DNA of 64,000 nucleotides from Paenimyroides baculatum (GTDB lineage: Bacteria > Bacteroidota > Bacteroidia > Flavobacteriales > Flavobacteriaceae): contig NZ_VWSG01000010.1 in the NCBI RefSeq assembly GCF_008629655.1, positions 1-64,000 of the forward strand, read 5' to 3'. A program made the translations under genes and the position numbers. Below, piece by piece: positions 12,501 to 21,148 of the stretch (its first letter is position 1; every line of letters begins with the position of its first letter). The notes below the pieces were generated by a model, which was given only the letters and a program-made list of their open reading frames with translations, was not told where the DNA came from and made no database searches.

Positions 12501-12989
12501 CTATTCTTCGTCTTTAAATTGATTTTTAAGAGCAGAAATAACTCTTTGAGCAGGAGATTGTAATAATCCAATGATTTCACCAATCATCTCTTCTCTAGAC
12601 TTAATTGCAACTAATGAATCTAATTGGTTATCGCCAATATAAATTTCTTCGTTGATGTAAGCTCCTTTTAATTCTGGTTTTGTACCTTTTTTACGGAATT
12701 CTTTTATGATTTTTGCTGGTGCACTTGCAGTTTCAGCAATCATAATAGCGCTGTTTCCTTTTAAAATAGAAGGTAAATCACCATACTCGTTTTCTGATGC
12801 TTCCATTGCTTTTGCAAGCAACGTGTTCTTAACTACTTCTAACTTGATACCTGCTTTAAAACAAGCTCTACGTAAATCTGAAGTAGTAGATGCATTTAAT
12901 CCAGAAATATCTGCAACGTAAATAACTTTAGTGTCAGCTAACTGTGCAGTTAAATCTTGAATCGCAATTGATTTGTCTTCTCTAGTCAT
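12501..12989 (-). CDS. rplJ: 50S ribosomal protein L10
   Basis: Stalk base protein that anchors L7/L12 dimers on 23S rRNA. It has 162 residues, slightly shorter than the enterobacterial protein but normal for this phylum. The N-terminal RNA-binding part carries the typical YVADISGLNAS and VVKNTLLAKAM segments, and the C-terminal helix that binds L7/L12 is present. It sits 22 bases after rplA. Autogenous control by L10 is known in other bacteria, but I did not identify a leader structure here. Confidence 0.97.
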   Translation of the reverse strand: MTREDKSIAIQDLTAQLADTKVIYVADISGLNASTTSDLRRACFKAGIKLEVVKNTLLAKAMEASENEYGDLPSILKGNSAIMIAETASAPAKIIKEFRKKGTKPELKGAYINEEIYIGDNQLDSLVAIKSREEMIGEIIGLLQSPAQRVISALKNQFKDEE

Positions 12990-13011
12990 ACTAAATAATT
13001 TTAACTACCAA

Positions 13012-13701
13012 TTATACTGCTTTTGGATCTAAAGCAATTGCAGGGCTCATTGTACTTGATATGTGAATAGACTTGATATAAGTACCTTTAGCTGCAGTTG
13101 GTTTTAATTTAATTAATGTTTGAATTATCTCCGCTGCATTTTCTGTAATTTGGTCAGCACCAAAAGATACTCTACCGATACCAGCGTGAACGATACCTGT
13201 TTTATCAACTTTAAAGTCAATTTTTCCAGATTTCACTTCTTGTACCGCTTTTGCAACATCCATTGTTACTGTACCTGTTTTTGGGTTAGGCATTAAACCA
13301 CGAGGTCCTAAAACACGACCTAATGGACCTAATTTACCCATAACTGCAGGCATCGTAATAATTACATCGATATCAGTCCAACCATCTTTAATTTTTTGTA
13401 GATAGTCATCTAAACCTACGTGGTCTGCACCAGCAGCTTTAGCTTCTGCTTCTTTGTCTGGAGTAACTAACGCCAATACTCTTACATCTTTACCTGTACC
13501 GTGTGGTAATGTTACAACCCCACGTACCATTTGATTTGCTTTACGAGGATCTACTCCTAAACGTACTGCAATATCAACAGACTCATCAAATTTTGCAGAA
13601 GAAACTTCTTTAATTAATGCAGATGCATCTTTTAAAGAATATAATTTGTTCTTCTCAATTTTTGCTGCAGCCTCTTTTTGCTTTTTTGTCAATTTTGCCA
13701 T
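13012..13701 (-). CDS. rplA: 50S ribosomal protein L1
   Basis: L1 stalk protein of the large subunit, 229 residues, full length. The signature region [17 protein letters not shown] and the [18 protein letters not shown] segment are clear. The ATG at 13701 lies 18 bases after the rplK stop, so the two genes are co-transcribed. The upstream bases are purine-rich (AAGAAAAGAAGAA) but do not form a true Shine-Dalgarno sequence. Confidence 0.98.
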   Translation of the reverse strand: MAKLTKKQKEAAAKIEKNKLYSLKDASALIKEVSSAKFDESVDIAVRLGVDPRKANQMVRGVVTLPHGTGKDVRVLALVTPDKEAEAKAAGADHVGLDDYLQKIKDGWTDIDVIITMPAVMGKLGPLGRVLGPRGLMPNPKTGTVTMDVAKAVQEVKSGKIDFKVDKTGIVHAGIGRVSFGADQITENAAEIIQTLIKLKPTAAKGTYIKSIHISSTMSPAIALDPKAV

Positions 13702-13719
13702 TTCTTCTTTTCTTTAAGA

Positions 13720-14157
13720 TTAAAAAGGAGCGTTCCCTGTTACCGTGATTCCCATAGAGCGTGCAGTTCCAGCAATCATAGACATAGCTTTCTCAATTGT
13801 GAATGCATTTAAGTCTGCCATTTTGTCTTCAGCGATTGCTTTTACTTGATCCCATGTGATAGAAGCAACTTTTTTACGGTTTGGTTGCCCAGAACCGCCT
13901 TTAAGTTTTGCAGCTTCTAATAATTGAACAGCAGCAGGTGGCGTTTTAACTACAAAGTCAAAAGATTTGTCCTTGTAAACTGTAATCTGTACTGGTAAAA
14001 CTTTTCCTGGTTTATCCTGTGTTCTAGCATTAAATTGCTTACAGAATTCCATGATGTTAACTCCAGCAGCCCCCAAAGCAGGTCCAACCGGTGGCGAAGG
14101 ATTCGCAGCACCTCCCTTAACTTGTAGTTTAACTACTTTACTAATTTCTTTTGCCAT
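13720..14157 (-). CDS. rplK: 50S ribosomal protein L11
   Basis: Ribosomal protein of the GTPase-associated centre; 145 residues, full length. The Pro-rich linker [20 protein letters not shown] is at the N-terminus, and the C-terminal 23S rRNA-binding domain ends in [10 protein letters not shown]. It lies 61 bases downstream of nusG, the conserved nusG-rplK-rplA order. Confidence 0.98.
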   Translation of the reverse strand: MAKEISKVVKLQVKGGAANPSPPVGPALGAAGVNIMEFCKQFNARTQDKPGKVLPVQITVYKDKSFDFVVKTPPAAVQLLEAAKLKGGSGQPNRKKVASITWDQVKAIAEDKMADLNAFTIEKAMSMIAGTARSMGITVTGNAPF

Positions 14158-14218
14158 TTTTAAAAAAATTTAGCACATCTTTCAATTGGAAGCGATTGAT
14201 GTGATATGTATGTAACAA

Positions 14219-14770
14219 TTATACTTTCTCTACTTGTGTGAAGCTTAATTCTAAAGGTGTTTTTCTTCCGAAAATTTTCACCATTACTTCAAGCTTGCGT
14301 TTGTCTTCGTTTACTTTTTCTATAGTTCCGTTGAAACCATTAAAAGGACCATCGACAACTTTTACTGTTTCACCTATTTCATAAGGAATTAATCCATGAT
14401 CTACAGATACAGCCAATTCATCTACTTTACCAAGCATACGGTTAACCTCTGCCATTCTTAAAGGCACAGGATCTCCGCCACGGGTTTCACCCAAGAAACC
14501 AATTACGCCTGCAATAGATTTTATTATGTGTGGTAATTCGCCAGTAAGGTTTGCTTCAATCATTACATATCCTGGAAAATAAATACGCTCTTTTGTTACT
14601 TTTTTTCCGTCGCGTTGCGAAACTACTTTTTCAGTTGGTACTAAAACCTGCGAAAGGTAATCTTCCATACCCAAACGCACAATTTCGCTTTCTATGTAAC
14701 CTTTTACTTTATTCTCTTGTCCGCTTACAGCTCTAACTACATACCATTTTTTAATACTACCTTCTGTCAT
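14219..14770 (-). CDS. nusG: Transcription termination/antitermination protein NusG
   Basis: Elongation factor that binds RNA polymerase and couples it to the ribosome or Rho. It has 183 residues: an N-terminal NGN domain (KKWYVVRAVSGQENKVK, then YFPGYVMIEA) and a C-terminal KOW domain (GETVKVVDGPFNGFNGTIEKV). It starts 11 bases after the secE stop, giving the universal secE-nusG pair. Confidence 0.98.
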   Translation of the reverse strand: MTEGSIKKWYVVRAVSGQENKVKGYIESEIVRLGMEDYLSQVLVPTEKVVSQRDGKKVTKERIYFPGYVMIEANLTGELPHIIKSIAGVIGFLGETRGGDPVPLRMAEVNRMLGKVDELAVSVDHGLIPYEIGETVKVVDGPFNGFNGTIEKVNEDKRKLEVMVKIFGRKTPLELSFTQVEKV

Positions 14771-14781
14771 GCTCTTTTAAA

Positions 14782-14979
14782 TTACGAATTTAAAAGGTTG
14801 AAGAAACCAGCAAGAGCTTCAGAAAACAACGTATCTACGCCCCATGTAGCTAATGAAAGTACTACTGTAAAGATAGCAACAATAATTGTATAGCGTTGTA
14901 CCTCTGCCCATGGTGTCCATGTAACATTAGATTTTAATTCGGTAAACGCGTCAGATATATAATTAACTACTTTTGCCAT
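14782..14979 (-). CDS. secE: Preprotein translocase subunit SecE
   Basis: Single-helix SecE of the SecYEG translocon, 65 residues, the short form usual outside Enterobacteria. An amphipathic N-terminal stretch (ISDAFTELKSNVTWTPWAEVQ) precedes one membrane helix near residues 30-55. It lies between tRNA-Trp (14 bases upstream) and nusG (11 bases downstream) and is probably co-transcribed with both. Confidence 0.96.
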   Translation of the reverse strand: MAKVVNYISDAFTELKSNVTWTPWAEVQRYTIIVAIFTVVLSLATWGVDTLFSEALAGFFNLLNS

Positions 14980-14993
14980 AATATTATTTTTTG

Positions 14994-15064
14994 CACGGGT
15001 GGAGGGATTCGAACCCCCATCAACGGTTTTGGAGACCGCTATTCTACCCTTGAACTACACCCGT
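14994..15064 (-). tRNA. tRNA-Trp (CCA)
   Basis: On the minus strand a 7-bp acceptor stem (ACGGGTG with CACCCGT), a T-arm with GGTTCGAATCC and an anticodon loop CTCCAAA give anticodon CCA for tryptophan. The discriminator is G and a full CCA is not encoded. It sits between tuf and secE, a conserved bacterial location. Confidence 0.96.
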
Positions 15065-15072
15065 TTGTTAAA

Positions 15073-15097
15073 AAGTTGGCAGAATATCTGCCAACTT
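15073..15097 (-). terminator. Terminator after tuf
   Basis: An 11-bp perfect stem (15073-15083 with 15087-15097) with a 3-base loop is followed on the minus strand by TTTTT-like sequence. It lies 23 bases past the tuf stop and only 9 bases before tRNA-Trp, so it should reduce read-through from tuf into tRNA-Trp-secE-nusG. Confidence 0.8.
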
Positions 15098-15120
15098 AAA
15101 TTATTTATTTAAACTTGTAA

Positions 15121-16308
15121 TTAGTCTAAAATTTCAGTTACCTGACCAGCACCTACTGTACGACCACCTTCGCGGATAGCGAAACGTAAACCTACTGATA
15201 ATGCGATTGGTTGTAATAAATCAACGTGGATAGTTAAGTTATCACCTGGCATAACCATCTCCGTTCCTTCTGGTAACATGATTGTTCCTGTTACGTCAGT
15301 TGTACGAACGTAGAACTGAGGACGGTAGTTATTGTGGAATGGGGTGTGGCGTCCACCTTCTTCTTTTTTCAAGATATAAACCTCTGCTTTGAATTTAGCG
15401 TGTGGTTTAACTGATCCTGGCTTAACGATAACCATACCACGACGGATATCTTCTTTAGCAATACCTCTTAATAAGATACCTGCGTTATCTCCAGCTTCAC
15501 CTCTATCAAGGATTTGACGGAACATTTCGATACCAGTTACAGTAGAAGTTAATTTATCTGCACCCATACCAATGATTTCAACAGGATCTCCTGTATTACA
15601 AACACCTGTTTCGATACGACCTGTAGCAACAGTTCCACGACCTGTAATTGTAAATACGTCTTCAACTGGCATTAAGAATGGTTTTGCAGTATCACGCTCT
15701 GGCTCTTCGATCCAAGCATCAACAGCAGACATTAATTCTAATACTGTATCAACCCATTTTGGCTCACCGTTTAATGCACCTAAAGCAGATCCTTGGATAA
15801 CCGGTCCGTTATCTCCATCATACTGATAGAAAGACAATAAGTCACGGATTTCCATTTCTACTAACTCTAATAACTCAGCATCGTCAACCATGTCAACTTT
15901 GTTCATGAATACAACCATACGAGGAATACCAACCTGGCGACCTAATAAGATGTGCTCACGAGTTTGTGGCATTGGACCATCTGTAGCAGCAACTACTAAG
16001 ATAGCACCGTCCATTTGTGCAGCACCAGTAACCATGTTCTTAACGTAATCCGCGTGACCTGGACAGTCAACGTGAGCGTAGTGACGGTTAGCTGTAGCAT
16101 ATTCTACGTGAGATGTATTAATTGTAATACCTCTTTCTTTTTCTTCTGGAGCGTTATCAATTTGATCAAATGATTTAGCCTCTGAATAACCTGCATCTGC
16201 CAATACTTTAGTGATAGCAGCTGTTAATGTTGTTTTACCGTGATCTACGTGTCCGATAGTACCAATATTTAAGTGAGGTTTCGAACGATCAAAATTTCCT
16301 TTTGCCAT
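15121..16308 (-). CDS. tuf: Elongation factor Tu
   Basis: Translation GTPase that delivers aminoacyl-tRNA to the ribosome; 395 residues, full length. The P-loop GHVDHGKTT is near residues 19-27. DCPGH and the NKVD specificity motif follow, then beta-barrel domains 2 and 3 ending in [17 protein letters not shown]. It is flanked by tRNA genes on both sides, as in many bacteria, with no Shine-Dalgarno. Confidence 0.99.
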   Translation of the reverse strand: MAKGNFDRSKPHLNIGTIGHVDHGKTTLTAAITKVLADAGYSEAKSFDQIDNAPEEKERGITINTSHVEYATANRHYAHVDCPGHADYVKNMVTGAAQMDGAILVVAATDGPMPQTREHILLGRQVGIPRMVVFMNKVDMVDDAELLELVEMEIRDLLSFYQYDGDNGPVIQGSALGALNGEPKWVDTVLELMSAVDAWIEEPERDTAKPFLMPVEDVFTITGRGTVATGRIETGVCNTGDPVEIIGMGADKLTSTVTGIEMFRQILDRGEAGDNAGILLRGIAKEDIRRGMVIVKPGSVKPHAKFKAEVYILKKEEGGRHTPFHNNYRPQFYVRTTDVTGTIMLPEGTEMVMPGDNLTIHVDLLQPIALSVGLRFAIREGGRTVGAGQVTEILD

Positions 16309-16364
16309 GATCTGTTTAATTTAATCTTAGTTATATAATTAGTGTTCAACTTTAATCACCTTTG

Positions 16365-16436
16365 AGCCAACGACGGGATTTGAACCCGTGACCTCTTCCT
16401 TACCAAGGAAGCACTCTACCCCTGAGCTACGCCGGC
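16365..16436 (-). tRNA. tRNA-Thr (GGT)
   Basis: A minus-strand cloverleaf of 72 nt has acceptor GCCGGCG paired with CGTTGGC (two G-T pairs), anticodon stem CTTCC/GGAAG and loop TTGGTAA, giving anticodon GGT for threonine. The T-arm contains GGTTCAAATCC. It lies 56 bases upstream of tuf. Confidence 0.96.
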
Positions 16437-16450
16437 AAAAAAGATTATTG

Positions 16451-16531
16451 TGGGGAGAGCAGGATTCGAACCTGCGAAGGTTTCCCAACGGATTTACAGT
16501 CCGTCCTCGTTGGCCGCTTGAGTATCTCCCC
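16451..16531 (-). tRNA. tRNA-Tyr (GTA)
   Basis: A class II tRNA of 81 nt on the minus strand, with acceptor GGGGAGA/TCTCCCC, a long variable arm and anticodon loop ACTGTAAAT, reading GTA for tyrosine. It lies 14 bases upstream of tRNA-Thr(GGT) in the same transcript. Confidence 0.96.
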
Positions 16532-16565
16532 TTACCTGTTATTTTTACAACTTTTCTTGTTGAAG

Positions 16566-16639
16566 AGCCTTTGGAGGGACTCGAACCCACGACCTGCTGA
16601 TTACAAATCAGCTGCTCTAGCCAGCTGAGCTACAAAGGC
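16566..16639 (-). tRNA. tRNA-Thr (TGT)
   Basis: A minus-strand cloverleaf of 74 nt has acceptor GCCTTTG/CAAAGGC and anticodon loop TTTGTAA, giving TGT for threonine. It is the first gene of the tRNA-tuf transcript. A terminator-like hairpin ends only about 12 bases upstream of its mature 5' end. Confidence 0.96.
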
Positions 16640-16650
16640 AACTTAAAAAA

Positions 16651-16672
16651 AGTCCGCTATTTCTAACGGACT
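16651..16672 (-). terminator. Terminator-like hairpin between hpf and the tRNA operon
   Basis: A short stem (16651-16656 with 16667-16672) is followed on the minus strand by seven T. It fits a terminator for the recombinase-hpf transcript. A -7-like TATATTTG (minus strand of 16674-16681) lies just upstream of it, so a tRNA transcript started there would begin with this hairpin. Confidence 0.65.
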
Positions 16673-16728
16673 GCAAATATATATACTTATTTAAAAAAAT
16701 AAAAACTTTTTTAAGTTTTTTTACTTTT

Positions 16729-17028
16729 TTAATGTGCTTTAACTTTCTCTTTGCGTTTTACAAGTAATCGTTCTAAAGCCTCTGCACCCATATCCGTTGC
16801 TTCCTCAAACGATTTAGCTGTTTTTTTAACCACTAAATCATCGCCCGGAATTCGCACAATAATATCTACTGACTTGTTTTCTTTGTCACTTGTATTTTCC
16901 GTATGCAAAGATACATCAATTACAACAATTTTATCATAAAACTGCTGTAATTTTTCTAAACGAATGTTTATAAAATCTACTAACTTTCGATCAATATTAA
17001 AATTAACCGCTTGAACATTTACTTTCAT
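16729..17028 (-). CDS. hpf: Ribosome hibernation-promoting factor (short HPF/YfiA family)
   Basis: Small protein that binds the decoding region of inactive ribosomes and promotes dimerisation or silencing in stationary phase. At 99 residues it is the short form without the C-terminal extension. The pattern of two helices packed on a beta sheet (MKVNVQAVNFNID, then DIIVRIPGDDLVVKKTAKSF, then MGAEALERLLVKRKEKVK) matches the family. It starts 20 bases after the recombinase stop and shares its transcript. Confidence 0.92.
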   Translation of the reverse strand: MKVNVQAVNFNIDRKLVDFINIRLEKLQQFYDKIVVIDVSLHTENTSDKENKSVDIIVRIPGDDLVVKKTAKSFEEATDMGAEALERLLVKRKEKVKAH

Positions 17029-17048
17029 AAAAATTATATTTTAAAGGT

Positions 17049-17954
17049 TCATATTAAATCTTCTTCTTCGGTATTAAAACGCGGATGTGTTTTACTGTAC
17101 ATTTTTTTTAATTCTGCCAAACTTGTGTGCGTATAAATCTGGGTTGACGATAAACTTGAATGCCCCAGCAATTCTTTAATTGTATTTAAATTGGCACCTG
17201 CGTTTAGCATATGTGTAGCAAATGTATGGCGTAACACATGCGGGCTTTTTTTTCCTTTAGAAGTTACACCTCTAAAATAATTATTTATTAATCGATAAAC
17301 AAATGTTTGATTTAAATTTTGCGTGTTTTTTAACAAAAAGATATTTTGACTGTAACCATCTCCAAACTGCAACCTGCGTTTTTCGATAAATTCTGATAAA
17401 ATATCGACTACAGATGAAAGTATCGGAATAATACGTTCTTTAGATCGTTTACCTAAAACTTTTATTTCGCGTCGATTTAAATCGACATCATGTAACTGTA
17501 AATCGATTAATTCGCTCTTACGGACACCTAACGTATAAAAGAGCACGATGATCACGTAATTCTGCAATCCGAAATAATCATCATCGAAATCGGTACGTTC
17601 TATTTTCTTCATTTCGTCTTCAGAAAAAGGCACCTGCAATACTTTTTTAATCCGCAAGGCTTTATGTGCCTGCAACGGATAACTGCTTATTGTTTTGGTA
17701 ATGTACAAAAATTTGAAGTAACTTTTTAACGATGCTATTTTACGGTTTATAGAATTGTTGCTCATTTTTTTTGAAGACAATGATACAATCCAATTTCTTA
17801 TGTGCTGATAAACTATTTCATTAACCGCAGAAACATCTTTTACAGTGAATTCTAAAAACGATTCCACATCGGTCACATAAGCATTCACGGTATGTAACGA
17901 AAAGTGTTTTTCTTTTAAAAGATAGTCGTAATAAGGTTTAATAAATTTTTCCAT
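17049..17954 (-). CDS. xerC: Tyrosine recombinase XerC/XerD family
   Basis: Site-specific recombinase of 301 residues, probably for chromosome dimer resolution. The SAM-like N-terminal domain covers about residues 1-85. The catalytic domain shows the full set: R145 (TLGVRKSEL), K169, H239 and R242 (HVLRHTF), H265 (LLGHSS) and nucleophile Y274 (QIYTH). The frame extends to a TTG at 17972, but that would overlap the rpsU terminator, so the ATG at 17954 was chosen. It lies between rpsU and hpf, where flavobacteria usually encode a housekeeping Xer protein. C versus D is uncertain. Confidence 0.92.
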   Translation of the reverse strand: MEKFIKPYYDYLLKEKHFSLHTVNAYVTDVESFLEFTVKDVSAVNEIVYQHIRNWIVSLSSKKMSNNSINRKIASLKSYFKFLYITKTISSYPLQAHKALRIKKVLQVPFSEDEMKKIERTDFDDDYFGLQNYVIIVLFYTLGVRKSELIDLQLHDVDLNRREIKVLGKRSKERIIPILSSVVDILSEFIEKRRLQFGDGYSQNIFLLKNTQNLNQTFVYRLINNYFRGVTSKGKKSPHVLRHTFATHMLNAGANLNTIKELLGHSSLSSTQIYTHTSLAELKKMYSKTHPRFNTEEEDLI

Positions 17955-17957
17955 ACA

Positions 17958-17995
17958 AAAATCGCTAATCAAAGTTACCTTTAATTAGCGATTTT
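17958..17995 (-). terminator. Terminator of rpsU
   Basis: A 12-bp perfect stem (17958-17969 with 17984-17995) is followed on the minus strand by five T, ending three bases upstream of the recombinase ATG. It should end most rpsU transcripts; read-through would supply the recombinase. Confidence 0.8.
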
Positions 17996-18018
17996 AAAAA
18001 TATTATTTTAAAAACTTA

Positions 18019-18213
18019 CTAGATTTCTACTGCATCTCTTAAGCCTTGTACATATTGTGCTTTTTGCAATTGAGCGCGTTTTGTTATAGAAGGTTTCGTA
18101 AAGTTTTTACGAGATCTTAACTGACGTAACGTTCCTGTTTTGTCAAATTTTCTTTTGTAACGTTTTAACGCTCTATCAATATTTTCTCCGTCTTTAATTG
18201 GAATGATCAACAT
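18019..18213 (-). CDS. rpsU: 30S ribosomal protein S21
   Basis: Small basic protein of the 30S platform, 64 residues, full length (MLIIPIKDGENIDRALKRYK, then a basic C-terminus). In Bacteroidota, bS21 takes part in hiding the anti-Shine-Dalgarno tail of 16S rRNA, which explains why most mRNAs here lack that signal. This gene is the exception and has a strong one, which fits autoregulation: ribosomes lacking bS21 would have a free tail and translate rpsU preferentially. Confidence 0.97.
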   Translation of the reverse strand: MLIIPIKDGENIDRALKRYKRKFDKTGTLRQLRSRKNFTKPSITKRAQLQKAQYVQGLRDAVEI

Positions 18214-18221
18214 AATTTATA

Positions 18222-18231
18222 CACCTCCTTT
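18222..18231 (-). promoter_or_regulatory. Strong Shine-Dalgarno of rpsU
   Basis: The minus strand reads AAAGGAGGTG, a near-complete match to the 16S anti-Shine-Dalgarno. The GGAGG core ends 10 bases before the ATG at 18213. I found no comparable signal before any other gene I checked in the window. Confidence 0.9.
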
Positions 18232-18358
18232 CGTTATGGCTGCAAATGTAGGGATATTTTTTTGAATAAAGCAGATAAAATAATTTAGTTTTTTAAAAAT
18301 TCTCGAAATAACTAATTTTTAAATTTATGAGCATAAATAATATAGTGTATTGAATTTA

Positions 18359-18919
18359 TTAATAGTTTATACACTTGTCATATTCCTTCACAACCTTAAT
18401 AACAGATTCTAAATCAATATCATTTTCCCATTTTTTTACTATAGCATTTGCTTTTTCACAATTATTTGTAAGCTCTAATAATTTGGTTTTTAAATCTACA
18501 AAATCATTAAAAATCAATTCTTTTCTATCTCCTTTACCTGCTATGATTATTTTTTTATATAAATAAGATTGAACAGAATTTATAGGTAATATTAAGTAAT
18601 ACGCCTTTTTATTTTCATTAATTCTTGCTAAAAAAATCACCTTACTATCATCAGCATCAAAATAAATGTTTCTAGTTGGAGAATTAATAATGAATCCATT
18701 TAAATCTAAAGGAGATGAGGAAACATCCTTTCCATTTAAATCATAATCTACTTGATTTAAAAAGGCTCCTTCTAAATTTTGGAAAGTCTCAAAACGATCC
18801 TTAAAATTGACTTGAATTGTATCATTGTTATTATTAATGATCCAACCTTTTGATTGTGCTGACACTACAGTAGTAATAAACGTGAACAATACTGGCGCAA
18901 ATAATGAGATTTTTTTCAT
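18359..18919 (-). CDS. Hypothetical secreted protein
   Basis: Protein of 186 residues that I do not recognise. A clear signal peptide (MKKISLFAPVLF, hydrophobic, cleavage near VSAQ) points to the periplasm or cell surface. The mature part is lysine- and asparagine-rich with alternating hydrophobic strands and no cysteine-based or catalytic motif. A segment IYFDADDSKVIFLARINENKK looks like beta hairpins. It stands alone between rpsU and an acyl-CoA dehydrogenase gene, in AT-richer surroundings than its neighbours. Confidence 0.7.
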   Translation of the reverse strand: MKKISLFAPVLFTFITTVVSAQSKGWIINNNNDTIQVNFKDRFETFQNLEGAFLNQVDYDLNGKDVSSSPLDLNGFIINSPTRNIYFDADDSKVIFLARINENKKAYYLILPINSVQSYLYKKIIIAGKGDRKELIFNDFVDLKTKLLELTNNCEKANAIVKKWENDIDLESVIKVVKEYDKCINY

Positions 18920-19057
18920 GGTCTTTTGTTTTTTTTAAAATTTTTTCATATTTCTAGATCACAAAAATAAACTATATTTTTAGTTACACAACTATTTAAA
19001 TAGTTAACCAACTACATTTTTAGTTTAACACTAATTATAACAGTATTTGAAAAACAA

Positions 19058-19092
19058 AAAAGAGGAAAAACCATTACAGCCTTTCCTCTTTT
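19058..19092 (-). terminator. Terminator of the acyl-CoA dehydrogenase operon
   Basis: An 11-bp stem (19058-19068 with 19082-19092) is followed by T-rich sequence on the minus strand. It lies 26 bases past the acyl-CoA dehydrogenase stop. Confidence 0.8.
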
Positions 19093-19117
19093 ATCTATTT
19101 TCTACTCTCTAAAAGAA

Positions 19118-20260
19118 TTAGTCTTTTAAGATATTTCTAGAAATAACCAGCTTTTGAATTTCGGTTGTTCCTTCGCCAATAGTACATAATTTAGAATCGC
19201 GGAAGAATTTCTCTACCGGAAAATCTTTTGTATAACCGTAACCACCGTGAATTTGGATTGCTTCGGTAGAAACTTTTACACAAACTTCAGACGCATACAT
19301 TTTCGCCATTGCACCTGCCGTTGTAACTGGCTTGTGATTATTTTTTAAATATGCTGCTTTGTGTAATAATAATTCTGAAGCTTCGATTTCTGTTGCCATA
19401 TCAGCTAATTTAAAACCGATTGCCTGAAATTCTGAAATTGGCTTACCAAACTGTACGCGTTCTTTTGAATATTTCAATGATGCTTCGTAAGCTCCTTTTG
19501 CAATTCCTAAAGACAATGCACCGATTGAAATACGACCACCATCTAAAATTTTCATAGCCTGGATAAATCCTTCACCTACTTCACCTAAACGGTTTGCATC
19601 AGAAACACGACAATTATCGAAAATCAATTCTGCTGTTTCAGAAGCACGCATTCCCAATTTATTTTCTTTTTTACCTGATGAAAATCCAGGTGTTCCTTTT
19701 TCAATTACAAAAGCGGTCATTCCACGAGAATCACCTTTTTCGCCTGTACGAACAATTACTACAGCAACATCACCAGAAATTGCGTGTGTAATAAAGTTTT
19801 TAGCTCCGTTAAGAACCCAATCGTTACCGTCTTTAACCGCAGTAGTTGACATTCCGCCAGCATCAGATCCTGTGTTGTGCTCCGTTAATCCCCAAGCACC
19901 AATCCATTCACCTGTTGCTAATTTAGGAATCCATTTTTTCTTTTGCTCGTCGTTCGCGAACGTTAAAATATGATTTGTACATAATGAATTGTGAGCCGCA
20001 ACCGACAAACCAATCGAAGAATCTACTTTAGAAATTTCTTCAATTATGGTAATGTATTCGTGATAACCTAGACCAGATCCGCCTAATTCTTCAGGAACCA
20101 AAACACCCATATACCCCATTTCTCCTAACTTCTTAAATAATTCTACAGGAAAAGTCTGTGCTTCGTCCCATATCATAATATTCGGACGGATTTCTTTTTC
20201 TGCAAAATCTCTAATCGATTGCGCAATCATTGCCTGTGTTTCGTTATACTCAAAATTCAT
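19118..20260 (-). CDS. Acyl-CoA dehydrogenase
   Basis: FAD-dependent enzyme of 380 residues that oxidises acyl-CoA to enoyl-CoA in fatty-acid or branched-chain amino-acid breakdown. The N-terminal helical domain, the central beta domain (GAWGLTEHNTGSDAGGM, a flavin/substrate-binding signature) and the C-terminal helical domain (QIHGGYGYTKDFPVEKFFRD, GEGTTEIQKLVISR) are complete. The chain-length class cannot be set by reading. It lies 36 bases downstream of the helix-hairpin-helix gene and is probably co-transcribed with it. Confidence 0.93.
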   Translation of the reverse strand: MNFEYNETQAMIAQSIRDFAEKEIRPNIMIWDEAQTFPVELFKKLGEMGYMGVLVPEELGGSGLGYHEYITIIEEISKVDSSIGLSVAAHNSLCTNHILTFANDEQKKKWIPKLATGEWIGAWGLTEHNTGSDAGGMSTTAVKDGNDWVLNGAKNFITHAISGDVAVVIVRTGEKGDSRGMTAFVIEKGTPGFSSGKKENKLGMRASETAELIFDNCRVSDANRLGEVGEGFIQAMKILDGGRISIGALSLGIAKGAYEASLKYSKERVQFGKPISEFQAIGFKLADMATEIEASELLLHKAAYLKNNHKPVTTAGAMAKMYASEVCVKVSTEAIQIHGGYGYTKDFPVEKFFRDSKLCTIGEGTTEIQKLVISRNILKD

Positions 20261-20296
20261 TTTATACCTTTTTAATTTACTTTATTGCTTTATTTT

Positions 20297-21148
20297 CTAA
20301 AAATCCAAATATAACCTAATTATCTTTAATTTGTCAAGTGGAAAATTATTAATTTTTTCTAAATCTTCAATTTTCAACGGAATTTCCTGTTTACTGCGAT
20401 AAACCACAATTTGCCGAGCTATGTGACTGTTGATATATGGAATTTGAGCCAACTCTTCTTTTGTAGCTGTGTTCACATTTACTTTCTTGATTGTCGCAGA
20501 ATTCTTAACCGAAGTATTCTGCTTTAATATTTTGACCGCTTCGGGACGCAATCCTTTTATAAAATCTATTTGATGGATTGATACAAAACCTCCTAATTTT
20601 TCGCGTTCATTTATAATTGCATTCGCATAATAATCACCAATTCCTTTTATGGCAACCAAATCTTCAACGGTAGCTTTGTTTAAATCGATATTTTTAAGAA
20701 CAACCGGTTCACTATTTTCTGCATAAGAGTTCGCTTTTTTACTCTGTGTCCATTCCGGAAATTTAAAATAAGGCGAAATTTTATCAAGTACTTCAGTTGA
20801 AACTCCTGTAACCTTCTGAAATTCGGCAGCGGAATTGACATATTCTCCTGTTGATCTAAATTTCAGTAGTTTATCAATTTCTGCAGTGGTCATTCCTAAT
20901 TTAAATCCTTTGTAATCAGTAATGAAATTTGGATTAAAAGGCTGAAGATCGAATTTCTTCAACGCTAATTGTTTTAAACTATCAATTTGCAACTGTGTTT
21001 TGCCATCTACTTTATAATCGGCAGTTTCGTTAGTAAATGATCTGCTTTTTACAATAAATATCACAGCCTGCAAAAACACAATGATTACTACGAAAGCCAC
21101 AAGACCTCTGCGGTGTTTGTTGCTGAAATACGGAATCTGCGCTTTCAT
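20297..21148 (-). CDS. Helix-hairpin-helix (ComEA-like) membrane-anchored protein
   Basis: Protein of 283 residues with one N-terminal membrane segment (about residues 15-33). It carries two ComEA-like helix-hairpin-helix units in its C-terminal half (NLNKATVEDLVAIKGIGDYYANAII and VNVNTATKEELAQIPYINSHIARQI), with a third, weaker unit near residues 65-110. Such domains bind DNA non-specifically. A role in DNA uptake is possible, but this single-anchor form is a general Bacteroidota family of unknown function. It overlaps the upstream DUF2851 gene by 4 bases, indicating translational coupling. Confidence 0.85.
   Translation of the reverse strand: MKAQIPYFSNKHRRGLVAFVVIIVFLQAVIFIVKSRSFTNETADYKVDGKTQLQIDSLKQLALKKFDLQPFNPNFITDYKGFKLGMTTAEIDKLLKFRSTGEYVNSAAEFQKVTGVSTEVLDKISPYFKFPEWTQSKKANSYAENSEPVVLKNIDLNKATVEDLVAIKGIGDYYANAIINEREKLGGFVSIHQIDFIKGLRPEAVKILKQNTSVKNSATIKKVNVNTATKEELAQIPYINSHIARQIVVYRSKQEIPLKIEDLEKINNFPLDKLKIIRLYLDF

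Noticed and set aside
16339..16600. Open frames on both strands across the tRNA cluster
   Set aside because: They overlap tRNA-Thr and tRNA-Tyr and have no protein-like features; they are shadows of tRNA genes.
17955..17972. TTG start for the Xer recombinase
   Set aside because: It falls in the rpsU terminator hairpin; the ATG at 17954 is better.
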